DNA of 64,000 nt from Longimicrobiales bacterium (GCA_028278645.1 JANQDZ010000087.1:1-64000); one strand, 5' to 3'. Positions 7,988 to 17,550 are shown, numbered from the stretch's first letter. The notes: a model not told the origin generated them from the letters alone. A program made the numbers and translations.

Positions 7988-9373
7988 TCAGGTGCCGGCT
8001 TTCACGTTACACTGGGAGTGTTGGTAGTTCGGGTTGTTGCCTTCCTCGTCGAAGTCCAGCGGGAACACGATGTCGCTCCCGTGGTCCCCGCCCTTGTGGT
8101 ACGCACCACTTGGATAGAGGTCGGCTTGGTTCACGCCATAGTCCCGGACCAGACGCCGCATGTCACCCAGGCGATGGCCGGTGCCGTAGAGCCAGAACGC
8201 CTTCTCGTAGAAGAGCAGGTCCCGGCGGTCGGCAGCATTCCCCGGATCAACCAGAGGATCCAGCACTGCGTCGGTGTCCAGGTCTGCGCCAGGGAACATC
8301 CCCAGCATCAGGTTCAGCCAATCCGCCCGAAGGTCGTTCAGATACGTGACCATCCCTGCGCCGTCACCGGCAGCCAGGGCAGCCTCGGCCTGGATCAGGC
8401 GAGCCTCCACACCTGTGGCCATCGGCAGCGGGGCGTCGAAAGCGTAGTGCCTCTTCGACTTGTAGAGCTCGAAGTCCTCATCGAACCCGTTGGGCTGAGC
8501 CGGATCCCTATACCAAGGAACCCGGGGGTCCATGGCAGACCGGAACGGAAGCCCGGTCCCACCCTCGACATCAGACACGGAATACCGACCATTCCCCTGG
8601 AGGGAATAGAGGGCGTTCCGATCACCGTTCACGGAGTGGGGGACGTGATACACGTAGCTCGTGGGTACGCCAGCTACGGCAGCACCGGCAGCTGAGTATT
8701 CGCCCTTGCTGAGCAGGGCCCTACCCTTCCCCATGGCCGAGAGATTGGTGTTACCGGCCGCGTCAAACTTGCCGATGGCCATGTCCAAGGACTCGTTGAT
8801 GCTGATGGGGACGCCATAGGTGAAGGATCCGTCGGACTCCAGCTGCGAAAAGGGCAGCGGGCCGCAGTAGCCTTCGGCTAGCGTCAGGATGATATACCCC
8901 TCCAGGGCTTTCAGCTCCTGGAAGTACGGATGGGATGCACCTTCCCACCCTTCGACCCTCTCCGCTCCATCCCTCAGGGCGTGGCGGGCCTGGTGAAGGT
9001 TGATATAAGCACCGTCAGAGAGGTTCCCGTCATCGGGAGTGAACTGATTCCTCCGATCGGTGGCCGTCCGGGTGGCGAACGTCCCGGTGGAAAAGGTCTC
9101 ATCGGTGAAGACCGCCACCGAGGACAGATAGGCGTCGCCGCCACTTCCAGCGTACGCCGTCGTGAACTCGCCAATGGCACCAGCGTAGACCACGTCCATG
9201 AGATCCGGGTTGTCCAGAGTCACAGGCGTGACGTTCTCGCTGTCTACGACCTCGAGGAGCTTGTCGGTATCGCAGCCGGCAATCAGCAGAGCCGTTCCCA
9301 TGGCGCAGATCCCGAACACGTGCCTGAGGCGAAGACCACTACGAATCTTGATAGTCATTTTCATTCGCCTCAT
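7988..9373 (-). CDS. SusD/RagB-family outer-membrane lipoprotein
   Basis: This 461-residue protein has a lipoprotein signal (ALLIAGCDTDK) and then the SusD N-terminal pattern (LLEVVDSENVTPVTLDNPDL). The helical body includes GYIILTLAEGYCGPLPFS and a C-terminal LYGTGHRLGDMRRLVRDYG segment typical of the family. SusD proteins sit on the cell surface as a lid for a SusC channel and bind the nutrient. The first ATG overlaps the susC stop (TGATG); ATGs at 9364 and 9358 are alternatives, and 9364 has GAGG just upstream. No glycosidase gene is adjacent, so the substrate cannot be inferred; it may be a peptide or another non-sugar ligand. Confidence 0.9.
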   Translation of the reverse strand: MRRMKMTIKIRSGLRLRHVFGICAMGTALLIAGCDTDKLLEVVDSENVTPVTLDNPDLMDVVYAGAIGEFTTAYAGSGGDAYLSSVAVFTDETFSTGTFATRTATDRRNQFTPDDGNLSDGAYINLHQARHALRDGAERVEGWEGASHPYFQELKALEGYIILTLAEGYCGPLPFSQLESDGSFTYGVPISINESLDMAIGKFDAAGNTNLSAMGKGRALLSKGEYSAAGAAVAGVPTSYVYHVPHSVNGDRNALYSLQGNGRYSVSDVEGGTGLPFRSAMDPRVPWYRDPAQPNGFDEDFELYKSKRHYAFDAPLPMATGVEARLIQAEAALAAGDGAGMVTYLNDLRADWLNLMLGMFPGADLDTDAVLDPLVDPGNAADRRDLLFYEKAFWLYGTGHRLGDMRRLVRDYGVNQADLYPSGAYHKGGDHGSDIVFPLDFDEEGNNPNYQHSQCNVKAGT

Positions 9374-12300
9374 CAGAAGGAGTAGTCGAGCCGGATCATG
9401 AAGTACCGAACCGGCGGCTGCGTGTTGAACTCGCTCTGGCCGAAGTTGTCGTCCCCACCACCCTCGTTGGCCTCAGGATCGAGACCCGGGTAGTCGGTCC
9501 ACACGGCCAGGTTCCGGCCGGCCAATGTCAGCCGGAGACCGTCCAGGTTCGCCGCCCTGGAGGTGATGAAGGACGGCATGTCGAACGTGACGGACAGTTC
9601 CCTCCACTTGTAAAAGTCGGCGTCGTAGATGTACCCGGCGCCGGACCCCAGGAACCGGTCAGCGATGTAGGCAGCCTGCTTCTCGAGCGAGACTGTGGGA
9701 TCGCCAACGGCGTCACATCCCCGCGTGCTCCGGAAGCCACAGCGGAAGTTCTCTGTGAAGTCGATGCTCTTGTTCCCGCCTCGACCTTCGAAGAGAGTGG
9801 AGATGGAGATCCAGTCGAAGAGCCTGATATCGGCGAAGACCGTCCTGTTCCACTCGGGAAGAGCGACACCCATGAACTCGGCCTCGTCTCCCAGGGTGAC
9901 TTCATCGTTGGTCAGAAGGCCATTCTCATCGGCATCGTTCCAGGAAATCGGCCGCTGGAAAAACGATCCGGCAGAGTAACCTTCTTTATGCCGCTGCTGG
10001 CCGCGGTTGATGACGATGTCGTCCACGCCCTCACCCAACTCCAGCACTTTGTTGCTGAGCGTAGTGTTCGTGAACCCGATATGAATGTCGATGTCCTCAC
10101 GCTGAACGGCCGCAAAATTCACCGCAATCTCCGTCCCCGTGTTTTCAACCTTACCCAGGTTGTCGAACACATCGGTGGTCAGACCAAGGGACCCAGGAAG
10201 CTTCCGCTCAATCAGGGCGTCGCGGGATTCTTTCTTGAAGTACGTGAAGTCGATGCCGAGACGGTCCTGGAAGAGACCCAGGTCGAACCCCGCCTCGATC
10301 TCGGTGGATTTCTCAGGCTCCAGCTGCGTGTTCCCCAGTGCACTCAGGGCAACGCCGGGCTGATCACCATTCTCGGTTGCCACGGTGATGGGTGAATAAA
10401 GGGTCACCGCATCCCTCATGCTCGGGCGCAGGCCCGAGGTCCCGTAGGCGGACCGCAGCCGGAGGCCGCTCAGGAAGTCCATCTCCGGGAACCAGTCTTC
10501 TTCCCCGACTACCCAGGAAAGAGAGGCGGAGGGGTAGTACACAAACCCGAAGTCGTTACCGAAAGCGGAGTTGTCGTCACCCCGGATTCCACCAGCGAGG
10601 AAGACCTTGTCCCGCCAGGCCAGCTCTTGGCGTACATAGCCGCCGACGGTGATGATCTCAAAGTAGTCCTCGTCTACGGTGAAGAGAGCCGAGGTGGTGG
10701 AGCAGGAGGACGTTCCCAGAACCAGTGAGGATCCGTAGCAGCGGGTGGCCTCAACCAGCTCTTTGGTGTACTGGGTGCCCACCGTGGTGGTCGAATACAG
10801 GTCCGGAGTCAGCTCGAAGGTCGCGACACCGGACAGTACCGCCGAGTAGAGGAAGCCGTTCTCCCGCTCAGAGTTCCGGAACCCATTGGCCCAGGACTCG
10901 GCGATGGGCAGGTCGCCCGGCTGAATCGTGGTATGGGCGAAACGGTCCGTGAGGTCGATACCACCGTTGGCTGCCAAGGCCAGCCAGTTGAACGGCCGGT
11001 AGGTGAGGTTGGAGCTCAGGGTCAACCGGTCGATTTCGTCGTAGACGACGTTCTTTTGGATCTCGTACAGGTTAAATCCGAAGCCATAGTTGTTGTCGTT
11101 GGCCACGCCCTCGGGGAACTCGCCCTCCGTGGGGGGCACGTAGTAGCCCTCTCCCAACACCATGTTCAGCACCGGGCTGAAAAGGTTGTTGTCGTTCGGA
11201 TTCAGCCGAACATCCGAGTCGGTGTAACCGAAGGAAATCGAGAGGTCCACGTCCTCGGCGAGGGCCGCGTCCAGGTTCGCGCGAAGGTTGAGTTTGTCCA
11301 GTTTGTTCGTGCTGATCACGCCCTCTTCCTGCTCGAGCTGCCCGGAAACGAAGTACCGAACCTGCTCCGTCCCGCCACGGACGCTTGCGCCATAGCGATT
11401 TCGGAACCCGTTCTGATACATGGTCGTCCGGCCGTCCTTCGCGGTATTAAAGGCCAGGGTCCCGTCCTGGGTGCAGCTACCAGCTGCCGCCAGCCGGTTG
11501 TAGCAGTAGCTGTATCCGTCCGTGTTGAAGTTTCCGCTCGAGGTAAAGAGCGGCTGGGACGCGTCGTCGATCTGATAGGTGAGGTAGTTCATGCGGTAGG
11601 GGGACTCGTCGGAGATCGTCCCGGATTCCGCAAAGAAGGTCCAGTCCGTGGCGCCCGGCCGGCCCCTCTTGGTGGTGATCAGAATGACCCCGTTTGCCGC
11701 AGCCGTCCCGTACAAAGCCGAAGCAGCTGGGCCTTTCACAACCTCAACGCTCTCGATGTCGTTGGGGTTGATGTCATTCAACCGGGAGACGTTTGAACCG
11801 CCCGTGTTCAGGTTCCCGCCGATGTCGGAGCTGATTTGCACACCGTCCAGGTAAATCAGCGGAGAGTTGTCCAGGGAGATGCTGTTGGCTCCGCGGATCC
11901 GGATACGGTCCGAGGTCCCGGTGGTACCAGACATCTCACCCACAACCAACCCCTCGGTACGACCGGAGAGGATCGCAGCAACGTCAGGGATTGGAGCGGG
12001 GTTCAAGGCTTCCACATTGACCTGAGCCGATTTGGAGCCAAGCTCCCGAGCCCGCTGCTGGCGACCGGTGGGAGAGCTCACTACCAAGGCCTCCAACGCG
12101 ATTGCCGTCGGGCTGAGGTTGAAGTCCAGGACGGCGCTCTCACCGGCCGACACCGTGATCGTTTGGGTTTGCTGGGCGAAACCCAGGAGGACGGCGCGGA
12201 TCTCCTGGGTGCCTACCGGGACCCGGTTGATCAAGTACCGCCCCTGGTCGTTGGTGAGTACACCGATGTTGGTGCCCACAACAACCATCTGGGCTTCCGA

Positions 12301-12435
12301 TAGCGGCTGACCTGACGCCGCGTCCACGACCTGTCCCGTGACGGTCCCTGTTTGCTGGGCCGCCAAGCTGGTAAAGCTCAGCCCCACGCAAAGAGCGATC
12401 GCCCCGGGAAGGAGGATCCTACGAGGGAAGTTCAT
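9373..12435 (-). CDS. SusC/RagA-family TonB-linked outer-membrane transporter
   Basis: I choose the ATG at 12435 (1020 residues), which has AGGAGG upstream and begins the signal peptide MNFPRRILLPGAIALCVGLS. An in-frame ATG at 12471 would put extra residues before the signal. Domains in order: a carboxypeptidase-regulatory-like Ig domain (GTVTGQVVDAASGQPLSEAQ, residues 25-110), the TonB plug (LIYLDGVQI, then IESVEVVKGPAASALYG and GVILITTKRG), and a 22-strand barrel ending VRYFMIRLDYSF. It should import a ligand captured by the SusD lipoprotein, powered by TonB-ExbBD. The two genes overlap by one base. Confidence 0.93.
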   Translation of the reverse strand: MNFPRRILLPGAIALCVGLSFTSLAAQQTGTVTGQVVDAASGQPLSEAQMVVVGTNIGVLTNDQGRYLINRVPVGTQEIRAVLLGFAQQTQTITVSAGESAVLDFNLSPTAIALEALVVSSPTGRQQRARELGSKSAQVNVEALNPAPIPDVAAILSGRTEGLVVGEMSGTTGTSDRIRIRGANSISLDNSPLIYLDGVQISSDIGGNLNTGGSNVSRLNDINPNDIESVEVVKGPAASALYGTAAANGVILITTKRGRPGATDWTFFAESGTISDESPYRMNYLTYQIDDASQPLFTSSGNFNTDGYSYCYNRLAAAGSCTQDGTLAFNTAKDGRTTMYQNGFRNRYGASVRGGTEQVRYFVSGQLEQEEGVISTNKLDKLNLRANLDAALAEDVDLSISFGYTDSDVRLNPNDNNLFSPVLNMVLGEGYYVPPTEGEFPEGVANDNNYGFGFNLYEIQKNVVYDEIDRLTLSSNLTYRPFNWLALAANGGIDLTDRFAHTTIQPGDLPIAESWANGFRNSERENGFLYSAVLSGVATFELTPDLYSTTTVGTQYTKELVEATRCYGSSLVLGTSSCSTTSALFTVDEDYFEIITVGGYVRQELAWRDKVFLAGGIRGDDNSAFGNDFGFVYYPSASLSWVVGEEDWFPEMDFLSGLRLRSAYGTSGLRPSMRDAVTLYSPITVATENGDQPGVALSALGNTQLEPEKSTEIEAGFDLGLFQDRLGIDFTYFKKESRDALIERKLPGSLGLTTDVFDNLGKVENTGTEIAVNFAAVQREDIDIHIGFTNTTLSNKVLELGEGVDDIVINRGQQRHKEGYSAGSFFQRPISWNDADENGLLTNDEVTLGDEAEFMGVALPEWNRTVFADIRLFDWISISTLFEGRGGNKSIDFTENFRCGFRSTRGCDAVGDPTVSLEKQAAYIADRFLGSGAGYIYDADFYKWRELSVTFDMPSFITSRAANLDGLRLTLAGRNLAVWTDYPGLDPEANEGGGDDNFGQSEFNTQPPVRYFMIRLDYSF

Positions 12436-12874
12436 GATGCCTCCTTTGGGAATTGAGAAACAACAAGACACCAGGGAATAAATGGTCTAGGGCCCGGTCA
12501 GAGCCCCTACTTTGGGCGTGCCGATTCCCTGGATGGTTACTTATTTTCTTGTCTGTGACCTGAAACCGGTCAGATTTCAGGGTGTCAGGTAATCTGCGAG
12601 CTTGAACCCGACTCCGCAACAAGAAAACACGGGTCTCGTAGATAGGGTTGGTCGAGAGAGATTTGAGACTTCTCAAAAGGGCTCCCGCGAATCCGCGAGG
12701 GACTTTATTGGGGGACTTCCTGATTTGGACGGAGTTATCCGGGAACGCATGAACCAATCTTGAAACTTTTCGAACTTACAGTCGTTCAAAATTGAAAAAT
12801 TGGCAAGAGTTTCGTAAAAACCTATTGTCCGAAAGATCGTGGCCGTGGAGGCTGATCGAACCAGGAGGTGAACC
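12436..12874. other. Divergent promoter region between susC and a plug lipoprotein
   Basis: This stretch of about 440 bases is AT-richer than its surroundings and holds no credible gene. It should contain the leftward susC promoter and the rightward promoter of the small lipoprotein gene. The only clear structure is an inverted repeat at 12559-12581. I could not identify convincing -35/-10 boxes. Confidence 0.5.
12559..12581. repeat. Inverted repeat, possible operator upstream of susC
   Basis: CCTGAAA (12559-12565) and TTTCAGG (12575-12581) form a perfect 7-base dyad with a nine-base spacer. It lies about 125 bases upstream of the susC start in the divergent region. It could be a regulator site or a leader hairpin; no regulator gene is adjacent. 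Confidence 0.35.
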
Positions 12875-13327
12875 GTGGCAAATCAACGATCCCTATTCCC
12901 GAAACCCATTAGGAGAGTTCGGCGGCTCGGATACCGTCCATTTGTTGTCTGCGCGGTCCTGGTCGGGCTCGCAGGATGCGGGGGAACAGCCAGTGATTCG
13001 GGCGCGGGGAGGGAATCAGCGGGTGGTGACCGGAACCTAATTACCCGGGCCGACCTGGAGGGCATGGACGACCTTAACGCCTATGAAGCCATCCGCCGTC
13101 TGAAACCTATATGGCTCAGGTACCGCGGGCAGTCATCCCTCACGGCGGCCGGACGTGAGAGCCTTCGGGTCTACTTGAACAGGACGGCTTTTGGGAACGC
13201 CGAGGCCCTATCAACCCTCATGGTACGGGACATCCGGGAGATGCGGTTTCTCGATGCCCGACAAGCCACGCTCCGGTTCGGGACGGATCACACCGCAGGG
13301 GCCATCGTTGTGATAACGGGAGGGTGA
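12875..13327 (+). CDS. Small lipoprotein with plug-like domain
   Basis: This 150-residue protein starts at a GTG preceded by AGGAGGTGA. It has a long N terminus, a hydrophobic stretch and a lipobox (VLVGLAGCGG). The body includes ADLEGMDDLNAYEAIRRLKP, then a strand-rich end, ATLRFGTDHTAGAIVVITGG. This end resembles the closing strands of TonB-receptor plug domains (AxxxYGxxxxGGVIxITT). No barrel follows. It is probably periplasmic or membrane anchored. The role is unknown; it may interact with TonB-dependent transporters. It is encoded divergently from susC and has a convergent relative next door. Confidence 0.7.
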   Translation: MANQRSLFPKPIRRVRRLGYRPFVVCAVLVGLAGCGGTASDSGAGRESAGGDRNLITRADLEGMDDLNAYEAIRRLKPIWLRYRGQSSLTAAGRESLRVYLNRTAFGNAEALSTLMVRDIREMRFLDARQATLRFGTDHTAGAIVVITGG

Positions 13328-13353
13328 TAGGCCGCCGGTCTTTCCGGGCAGGG

Positions 13354-13809
13354 TCAGTGGGCAGTGGTCTTCACGATGATCACACCATTCCCACCCGTAC
13401 TTCCGAACCGAAGAACGGCCTCTCTACCGGACAGGATCTGGATGAATTCCACGCTCTTCGCAGGGATATTCTCCAGCGCCTCCGGCCCGTCGCTAACCAG
13501 GGCGCCATCGATTACCACCCGCACGTCACCTTGCAAGGCGATGCTGTCTCTCCCTCGGTGGGTAATCCGAACCGGACTCCCTTCCCGTTGCCGTTGAATC
13601 AATAGGTGGGTGGTTCCCCTTTCCACGACTTCCAGGGCCGTACGGACTCTCATCTCTTCAATTCGGTCCCGGAAGATCACCGTACCACCCGGCTCCAGGC
13701 CGTCGGGGCGAGGACCGGCTTTCGCAGTGGCACAACTCTCGAGCCCCATGGCAAGGACGGGGAGTAGCAGAAGGATCGCGGGCCGTCGGCCATTTCTTTT
13801 GGGGCGCAT
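13354..13809 (-). CDS. Small lipoprotein with plug-like domain
   Basis: This 151-residue protein has a signal with a putative lipobox (MGLESCATA, Cys at about residue 26). Its last third, EFIQILSGREAVLRFGSTGG followed by NGVIIVKTT, again looks like the end of a TonB plug domain without a barrel. It faces the previous plug-like lipoprotein tail to tail, 26 bases apart, and the two share the ATLRFG/AVLRFG pattern. They may be diverged paralogues. The reading frame is clean and the lipoprotein features are convincing, but the function is unknown. Confidence 0.65.
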   Translation of the reverse strand: MRPKRNGRRPAILLLLPVLAMGLESCATAKAGPRPDGLEPGGTVIFRDRIEEMRVRTALEVVERGTTHLLIQRQREGSPVRITHRGRDSIALQGDVRVVIDGALVSDGPEALENIPAKSVEFIQILSGREAVLRFGSTGGNGVIIVKTTAH

Positions 13810-13973
13810 AAAACCTCACAGCTTCTTTGGGAGATGCCTCATCTATTCAAGGGTACGCAGAAGTGGACCTGAAGATTACTATACTCTCCCCTCGACCGGA
13901 TCCCAAGGAACTCCCGGCGGACAAGCTCATTGAAGGCCAGGAGGACACGCTCAAGCCTGTGGGAGAAGTCCGA

Positions 13974-15920
13974 TCAACGCCTCAATAGAGTCCGATAGCT
14001 CCCGGCGTGGTGGACGGCGAATCCGGCGAAGGAAGGGTAAAAGCCAAATTCCTCAGCTGTGGCCCTCATGACTTCTTCCAGCATCTCCGGGCTCTGGCCG
14101 GCGAAGCTGAGCTTCTCCCCTGGTACCTCTACGGTTCGGGTCGTCGACCACCATCTGACCCCCTCCGGACCGAGGCGCTTTTCTTCCATCCAGGATTCAA
14201 TCGCCTCCCGGAAGGCCGACGGTGAGCCCGTATCCCGGATCAGGATGACCTGGATGGAGTCTCGAGCCGGGGCCGCCAATACGACTGGAGTAGCGGTTGG
14301 GGCGGAGGGAATCCCAACCTCGGGTTCCCCGCCGAACTCGAAGAGGACCTCGTCGGGGAGGGGACCGGTCTCGAGGCCGATGAGCACCGGTTTCCCCTGC
14401 CGAGAAGCGTACTGGAGCTCCCCGGTTCCGTGCCGAACCGTTCCGTCTGCCCCGTGGGCTACAGTCCGATAATCCATGATGGCGACCTCGTCCACGAGGT
14501 CGATCACGTGTTCACTGAGGACTTTGGTTTCCCCATTGAAGGTCGCCGTGACCTGCTGGTGCCTGTCGTCAGAGACGACGTCGTACCAGAACGGGATGTC
14601 GGCCCCGAAGACAAGCCCCGATTCGTGGGCGCTCTGCACGGACGCTTCGATCAGATTGAGGAAGTGACCCAGAAGGGCCTCTCGGCCAGGGCCGTGAAAG
14701 GCCGGGAGCAGGTATGGCTCGATGTCATATCGGACCCCGAAGAAGCGCTCCGTCGGGAGAACCGCCGAGTTGTACTCAGCCACATGGCCGATGGTACTCA
14801 GGACACCGGTGTGGTATTCGGGCAAGGCATACCGCGGGTACCCGTCCAGGGCGAAAACCCGGATGCCCTTGGCGTTTAAACCCGAAACCAGAGGCCGCAT
14901 GGTCTCAACGTCGATGGCCAGTTCCCCCAGGAGGCCGCCCCGACCCTGGTCTCCTGGGAGCTGAAGGAAAACCCTGTTGAAGCCTTCCTCCTCGAGAAAC
15001 TCGAGAAGCGGAGGGATCAGGTCCGGATTCTCCAGAAACTCCCCGGTATCCCAAAACCAGGTGGCCTTTTGTCGGGAAACCGGGGCGGCGGCAGCCCGGA
15101 TTGGTGGCGGCAGCTCAGGAAGTCCGCCAGTTTCTATAGAGAACCCCATGGGCCCCAGTTCCACCTTCGAGATGCCTTCATCCCCTGCCTCGAACACCAC
15201 CAGAGCCAAGGCATCGCGGCGAACCTCCACCGGGAACCGATCCATAGGGATGATTGCCTGTTGCCACCCTGGTTCCAGGCGGCCAGATGGAAGGAAAGAA
15301 GCAACCTCTCCAATCACCACTGCGTCCTCCCGTGCCTCCCAGGAAGGGTCGGCAACCTTTAGCAGAATCCGCTCCCCACCCTCCCCACCCCGAACCCAGA
15401 AGCTGAGCGTCGTGAAGGCACGGGTATCGAGGTAGCTTCGCGCCTCCTTCGGGAGTTCCGCGTCGTAGGTCTGGATCCAGAGCCCTGAGAACCCTCCGGA
15501 CTGCTGTGTAAACTCCATTTCGAGGGCTCGCCGCCCGTCGGAGCCCCGACGAACGTAGGCTCGTGCCAAAGACGGCGATCTCTGGAAGGTGCCGAAAAAA
15601 CCTCCCAAGCCCGTCCGGTTCGCCTGAGAGAAGTCGGCTACAATGAGGGTGTTGCCGGAAAACGCCGGTGTGTGGCCGACAGGAACCGTCGAGGCCTGGA
15701 CCGCAGGGACCTCTGAGATCCGCCTCACTTCCAACCGAGGACCCTCGGGAAGGTCCACCGTCGCGAGGCGGCCGAATCGGACGCCTTCTGGGCCCTGGAT
15801 GCCCCAATCAAGCCCTGAGACAGCCGTGGTCAGAGCCGGCCGGACCTGGTCCTGGCCATGGGACGGACGGACTACGGAAGACGCTGCAAGCAGCGCCAGA
15901 ACCAGCGTCCTTCGAGTCAC
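13974..15920 (-). CDS. Secreted protein with N-terminal beta domain and TIM-barrel-like domain
   Basis: I choose the GTG at 15920 (648 residues). It gives a signal peptide, TRRTLVLALLAASSVVRPSHG, and overlaps the preceding stop in a GTGA, implying coupled translation. The open frame extends further 5', but only inside the upstream gene. Residues 60-270 look like a beta-sandwich, possibly ligand binding (LEMEFTQQSGGFSGLWIQTY). Residues 290-530 look like a TIM barrel (RVFLQLPGDQGRGG, KGIRVFALDGYPRY, FFGVRYDIEPYLLP, VDEVAIMDYRT), with an acidic DIEP strand end as in glycoside hydrolases. I do not recognise the exact family. A secreted or periplasmic glycosidase-like role is an inference. Confidence 0.7.
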   Translation of the reverse strand: MTRRTLVLALLAASSVVRPSHGQDQVRPALTTAVSGLDWGIQGPEGVRFGRLATVDLPEGPRLEVRRISEVPAVQASTVPVGHTPAFSGNTLIVADFSQANRTGLGGFFGTFQRSPSLARAYVRRGSDGRRALEMEFTQQSGGFSGLWIQTYDAELPKEARSYLDTRAFTTLSFWVRGGEGGERILLKVADPSWEAREDAVVIGEVASFLPSGRLEPGWQQAIIPMDRFPVEVRRDALALVVFEAGDEGISKVELGPMGFSIETGGLPELPPPIRAAAAPVSRQKATWFWDTGEFLENPDLIPPLLEFLEEEGFNRVFLQLPGDQGRGGLLGELAIDVETMRPLVSGLNAKGIRVFALDGYPRYALPEYHTGVLSTIGHVAEYNSAVLPTERFFGVRYDIEPYLLPAFHGPGREALLGHFLNLIEASVQSAHESGLVFGADIPFWYDVVSDDRHQQVTATFNGETKVLSEHVIDLVDEVAIMDYRTVAHGADGTVRHGTGELQYASRQGKPVLIGLETGPLPDEVLFEFGGEPEVGIPSAPTATPVVLAAPARDSIQVILIRDTGSPSAFREAIESWMEEKRLGPEGVRWWSTTRTVEVPGEKLSFAGQSPEMLEEVMRATAEEFGFYPSFAGFAVHHAGSYRTLLRR

Positions 15921-17464
15921 CGCCGACTCTGGATCATTTCCGAAGCAGCTTCGGTCACGGCTTTGACATCGAACGATCCCCCGTATACGAACTCGGAACC
16001 CTCGCTCGTCCCATAGAATACCATGGGCGGGAACCGGGCGGAGAGAGACGTCTCCGGGGACTCGGGGGTCCAGGCAAGAATCCCCTCCATGAAGCGGCCC
16101 AGGTCGATCAGCCCGAACATCAGGAGTTCGTCGGGACAATAGTCGAGATGGTCCCGAAGCCCATCCGGCAAAGTGCCGGGTTCGCGGGAAATGAGGGTCC
16201 CGAGGGCTTCCATCCCCGCATCCTCCCCGCCCGAAGCGACCATCGTGAAGACCTCTTCTTCTCCCCAACCGTAGTAAACCTCCATCCGCTCCAAGGGGAA
16301 AGGTGTTTCCTCGTCTTCCGGGACCTGGAAGTCCTGCACCAGCACATCGACCTCAACTCCCTCGATCTCGCCGACATGCTGACGGTACTCGAAGGTCACT
16401 CCCGGGACCTCCAACTCGAGCCCGCCCATCTGGTCCCGAACCAGCTCTTTGTACTCCGAGACTTCCATATCAGGGAGAGAGTAGACGCCCTCCATCTCCA
16501 TCCCGTTCTCCGTGAACTCCATGCTCATGACACCCTCAATCTCGCGACCCGCCAGGCTGAACATGACTTCGGGATCGATCCCTTTCATGAGCCCGGACAT
16601 GGCTTCGAAGAAAGGCTGAAGGAGCTCCTTACTTGCGCCCAAGTTGTGATTCATCCAGAAAACCATGGGTCGATCCAGGTCGACGCGGCCGAGTCCGAAG
16701 GGCACCTCCGGCTCCTGGTCGGATACCAATGTGCCCCACTGTGTCCCCCTCTTCAGGCCCCACCTGGCGGTCCAGTCCAAACGGCCCGCATCAAGATTGA
16801 AAGAAACCCCCAGGGCTTCGGACTGCTCCAGAATTCCGAACATCAGATCGGATTGGGCTTCCATCAGGTCCCCGAAGGACGCCGGATCGAAGCCCGGCGT
16901 CGGGGTGCCCGGGACTGCTTCAAGCCCAGCTCCCATGTTCTCCTGGAGAGAATCTCGGGCGGCCTGGATTTCGTCGGCATAGGCCACCTGGAGGCCTTCC
17001 AAGTCCGCATGGATTTCCAGGTCCCCAGAGAACCCCTGGAAAATCGAGTTACCTCCCAACTCTGGGAGATCTCCCTTTACCAAGAGGACGTAGTCGTCCT
17101 GAAAAGCCGTCGTGAAACCGCTCTGGCTCTCCCCCAAAAGGGCCTCAAAGGCCTCCCTGTCGTTGAGAGGGAGGAGCAGTGCGGGGCTTTCCGTATTCTC
17201 GAGGTCCTCCACCCAGGCCAGATACCAGGGTCTTTCGGTATCGAGCCCCTCTGAGGAGAGCACTCCGAGAAAAGCCAACATGCTGGTAACCGGCGGGGCC
17301 CCCATTTCGCCGAGCTTCCGGTCCAGATCACTCGGGTTGGCGATCTGGACCACCGCCAGGCTCTTTGCTGGGAGAAGGTCGGCTGGGGGTCCACCCCCAA
17401 AGCCGAGATAATCCGAACATCCTATGAGGTTAAAAAGGAGGGCAGCGGTCAGGATCCTCTTCAT
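15917..17464 (-). CDS. Lipoprotein of unknown function (DUF3352-like)
   Basis: This protein of about 515 residues starts at the ATG at 17464, with AAGGAG seven bases upstream. Its lipoprotein signal is KRILTAALLFNLIGCSDYLG. The body is acidic, with recurrent strand-helix units, and begins PADLLPAKSLAVVQIANPSD, which recalls DUF3352-type surface proteins that open with a P..(V)..xxV....P pattern. I cannot confirm this without a profile search. The stop overlaps the start of the secreted TIM-barrel-like gene, so the two products are probably made together and may work on the same substrate outside the inner membrane. Confidence 0.7.
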   Translation of the reverse strand: MKRILTAALLFNLIGCSDYLGFGGGPPADLLPAKSLAVVQIANPSDLDRKLGEMGAPPVTSMLAFLGVLSSEGLDTERPWYLAWVEDLENTESPALLLPLNDREAFEALLGESQSGFTTAFQDDYVLLVKGDLPELGGNSIFQGFSGDLEIHADLEGLQVAYADEIQAARDSLQENMGAGLEAVPGTPTPGFDPASFGDLMEAQSDLMFGILEQSEALGVSFNLDAGRLDWTARWGLKRGTQWGTLVSDQEPEVPFGLGRVDLDRPMVFWMNHNLGASKELLQPFFEAMSGLMKGIDPEVMFSLAGREIEGVMSMEFTENGMEMEGVYSLPDMEVSEYKELVRDQMGGLELEVPGVTFEYRQHVGEIEGVEVDVLVQDFQVPEDEETPFPLERMEVYYGWGEEEVFTMVASGGEDAGMEALGTLISREPGTLPDGLRDHLDYCPDELLMFGLIDLGRFMEGILAWTPESPETSLSARFPPMVFYGTSEGSEFVYGGSFDVKAVTEAASEMIQSRR

Positions 17465-17550
17465 CTCTCGCTCCTTCCGGTTCCGTCCAAGCTCAGATGG
17501 TGAAGACGCCAGCATGGATAGGAGGCCATTATCACGATGAATACGAGGGC

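Noticed and set aside
13974-16268. Extending the TIM-barrel-like protein 116 residues upstream
   Set aside because: The extension runs inside the lipoprotein gene in another frame and lacks a signal peptide; the GTG at 15920 gives a proper one.
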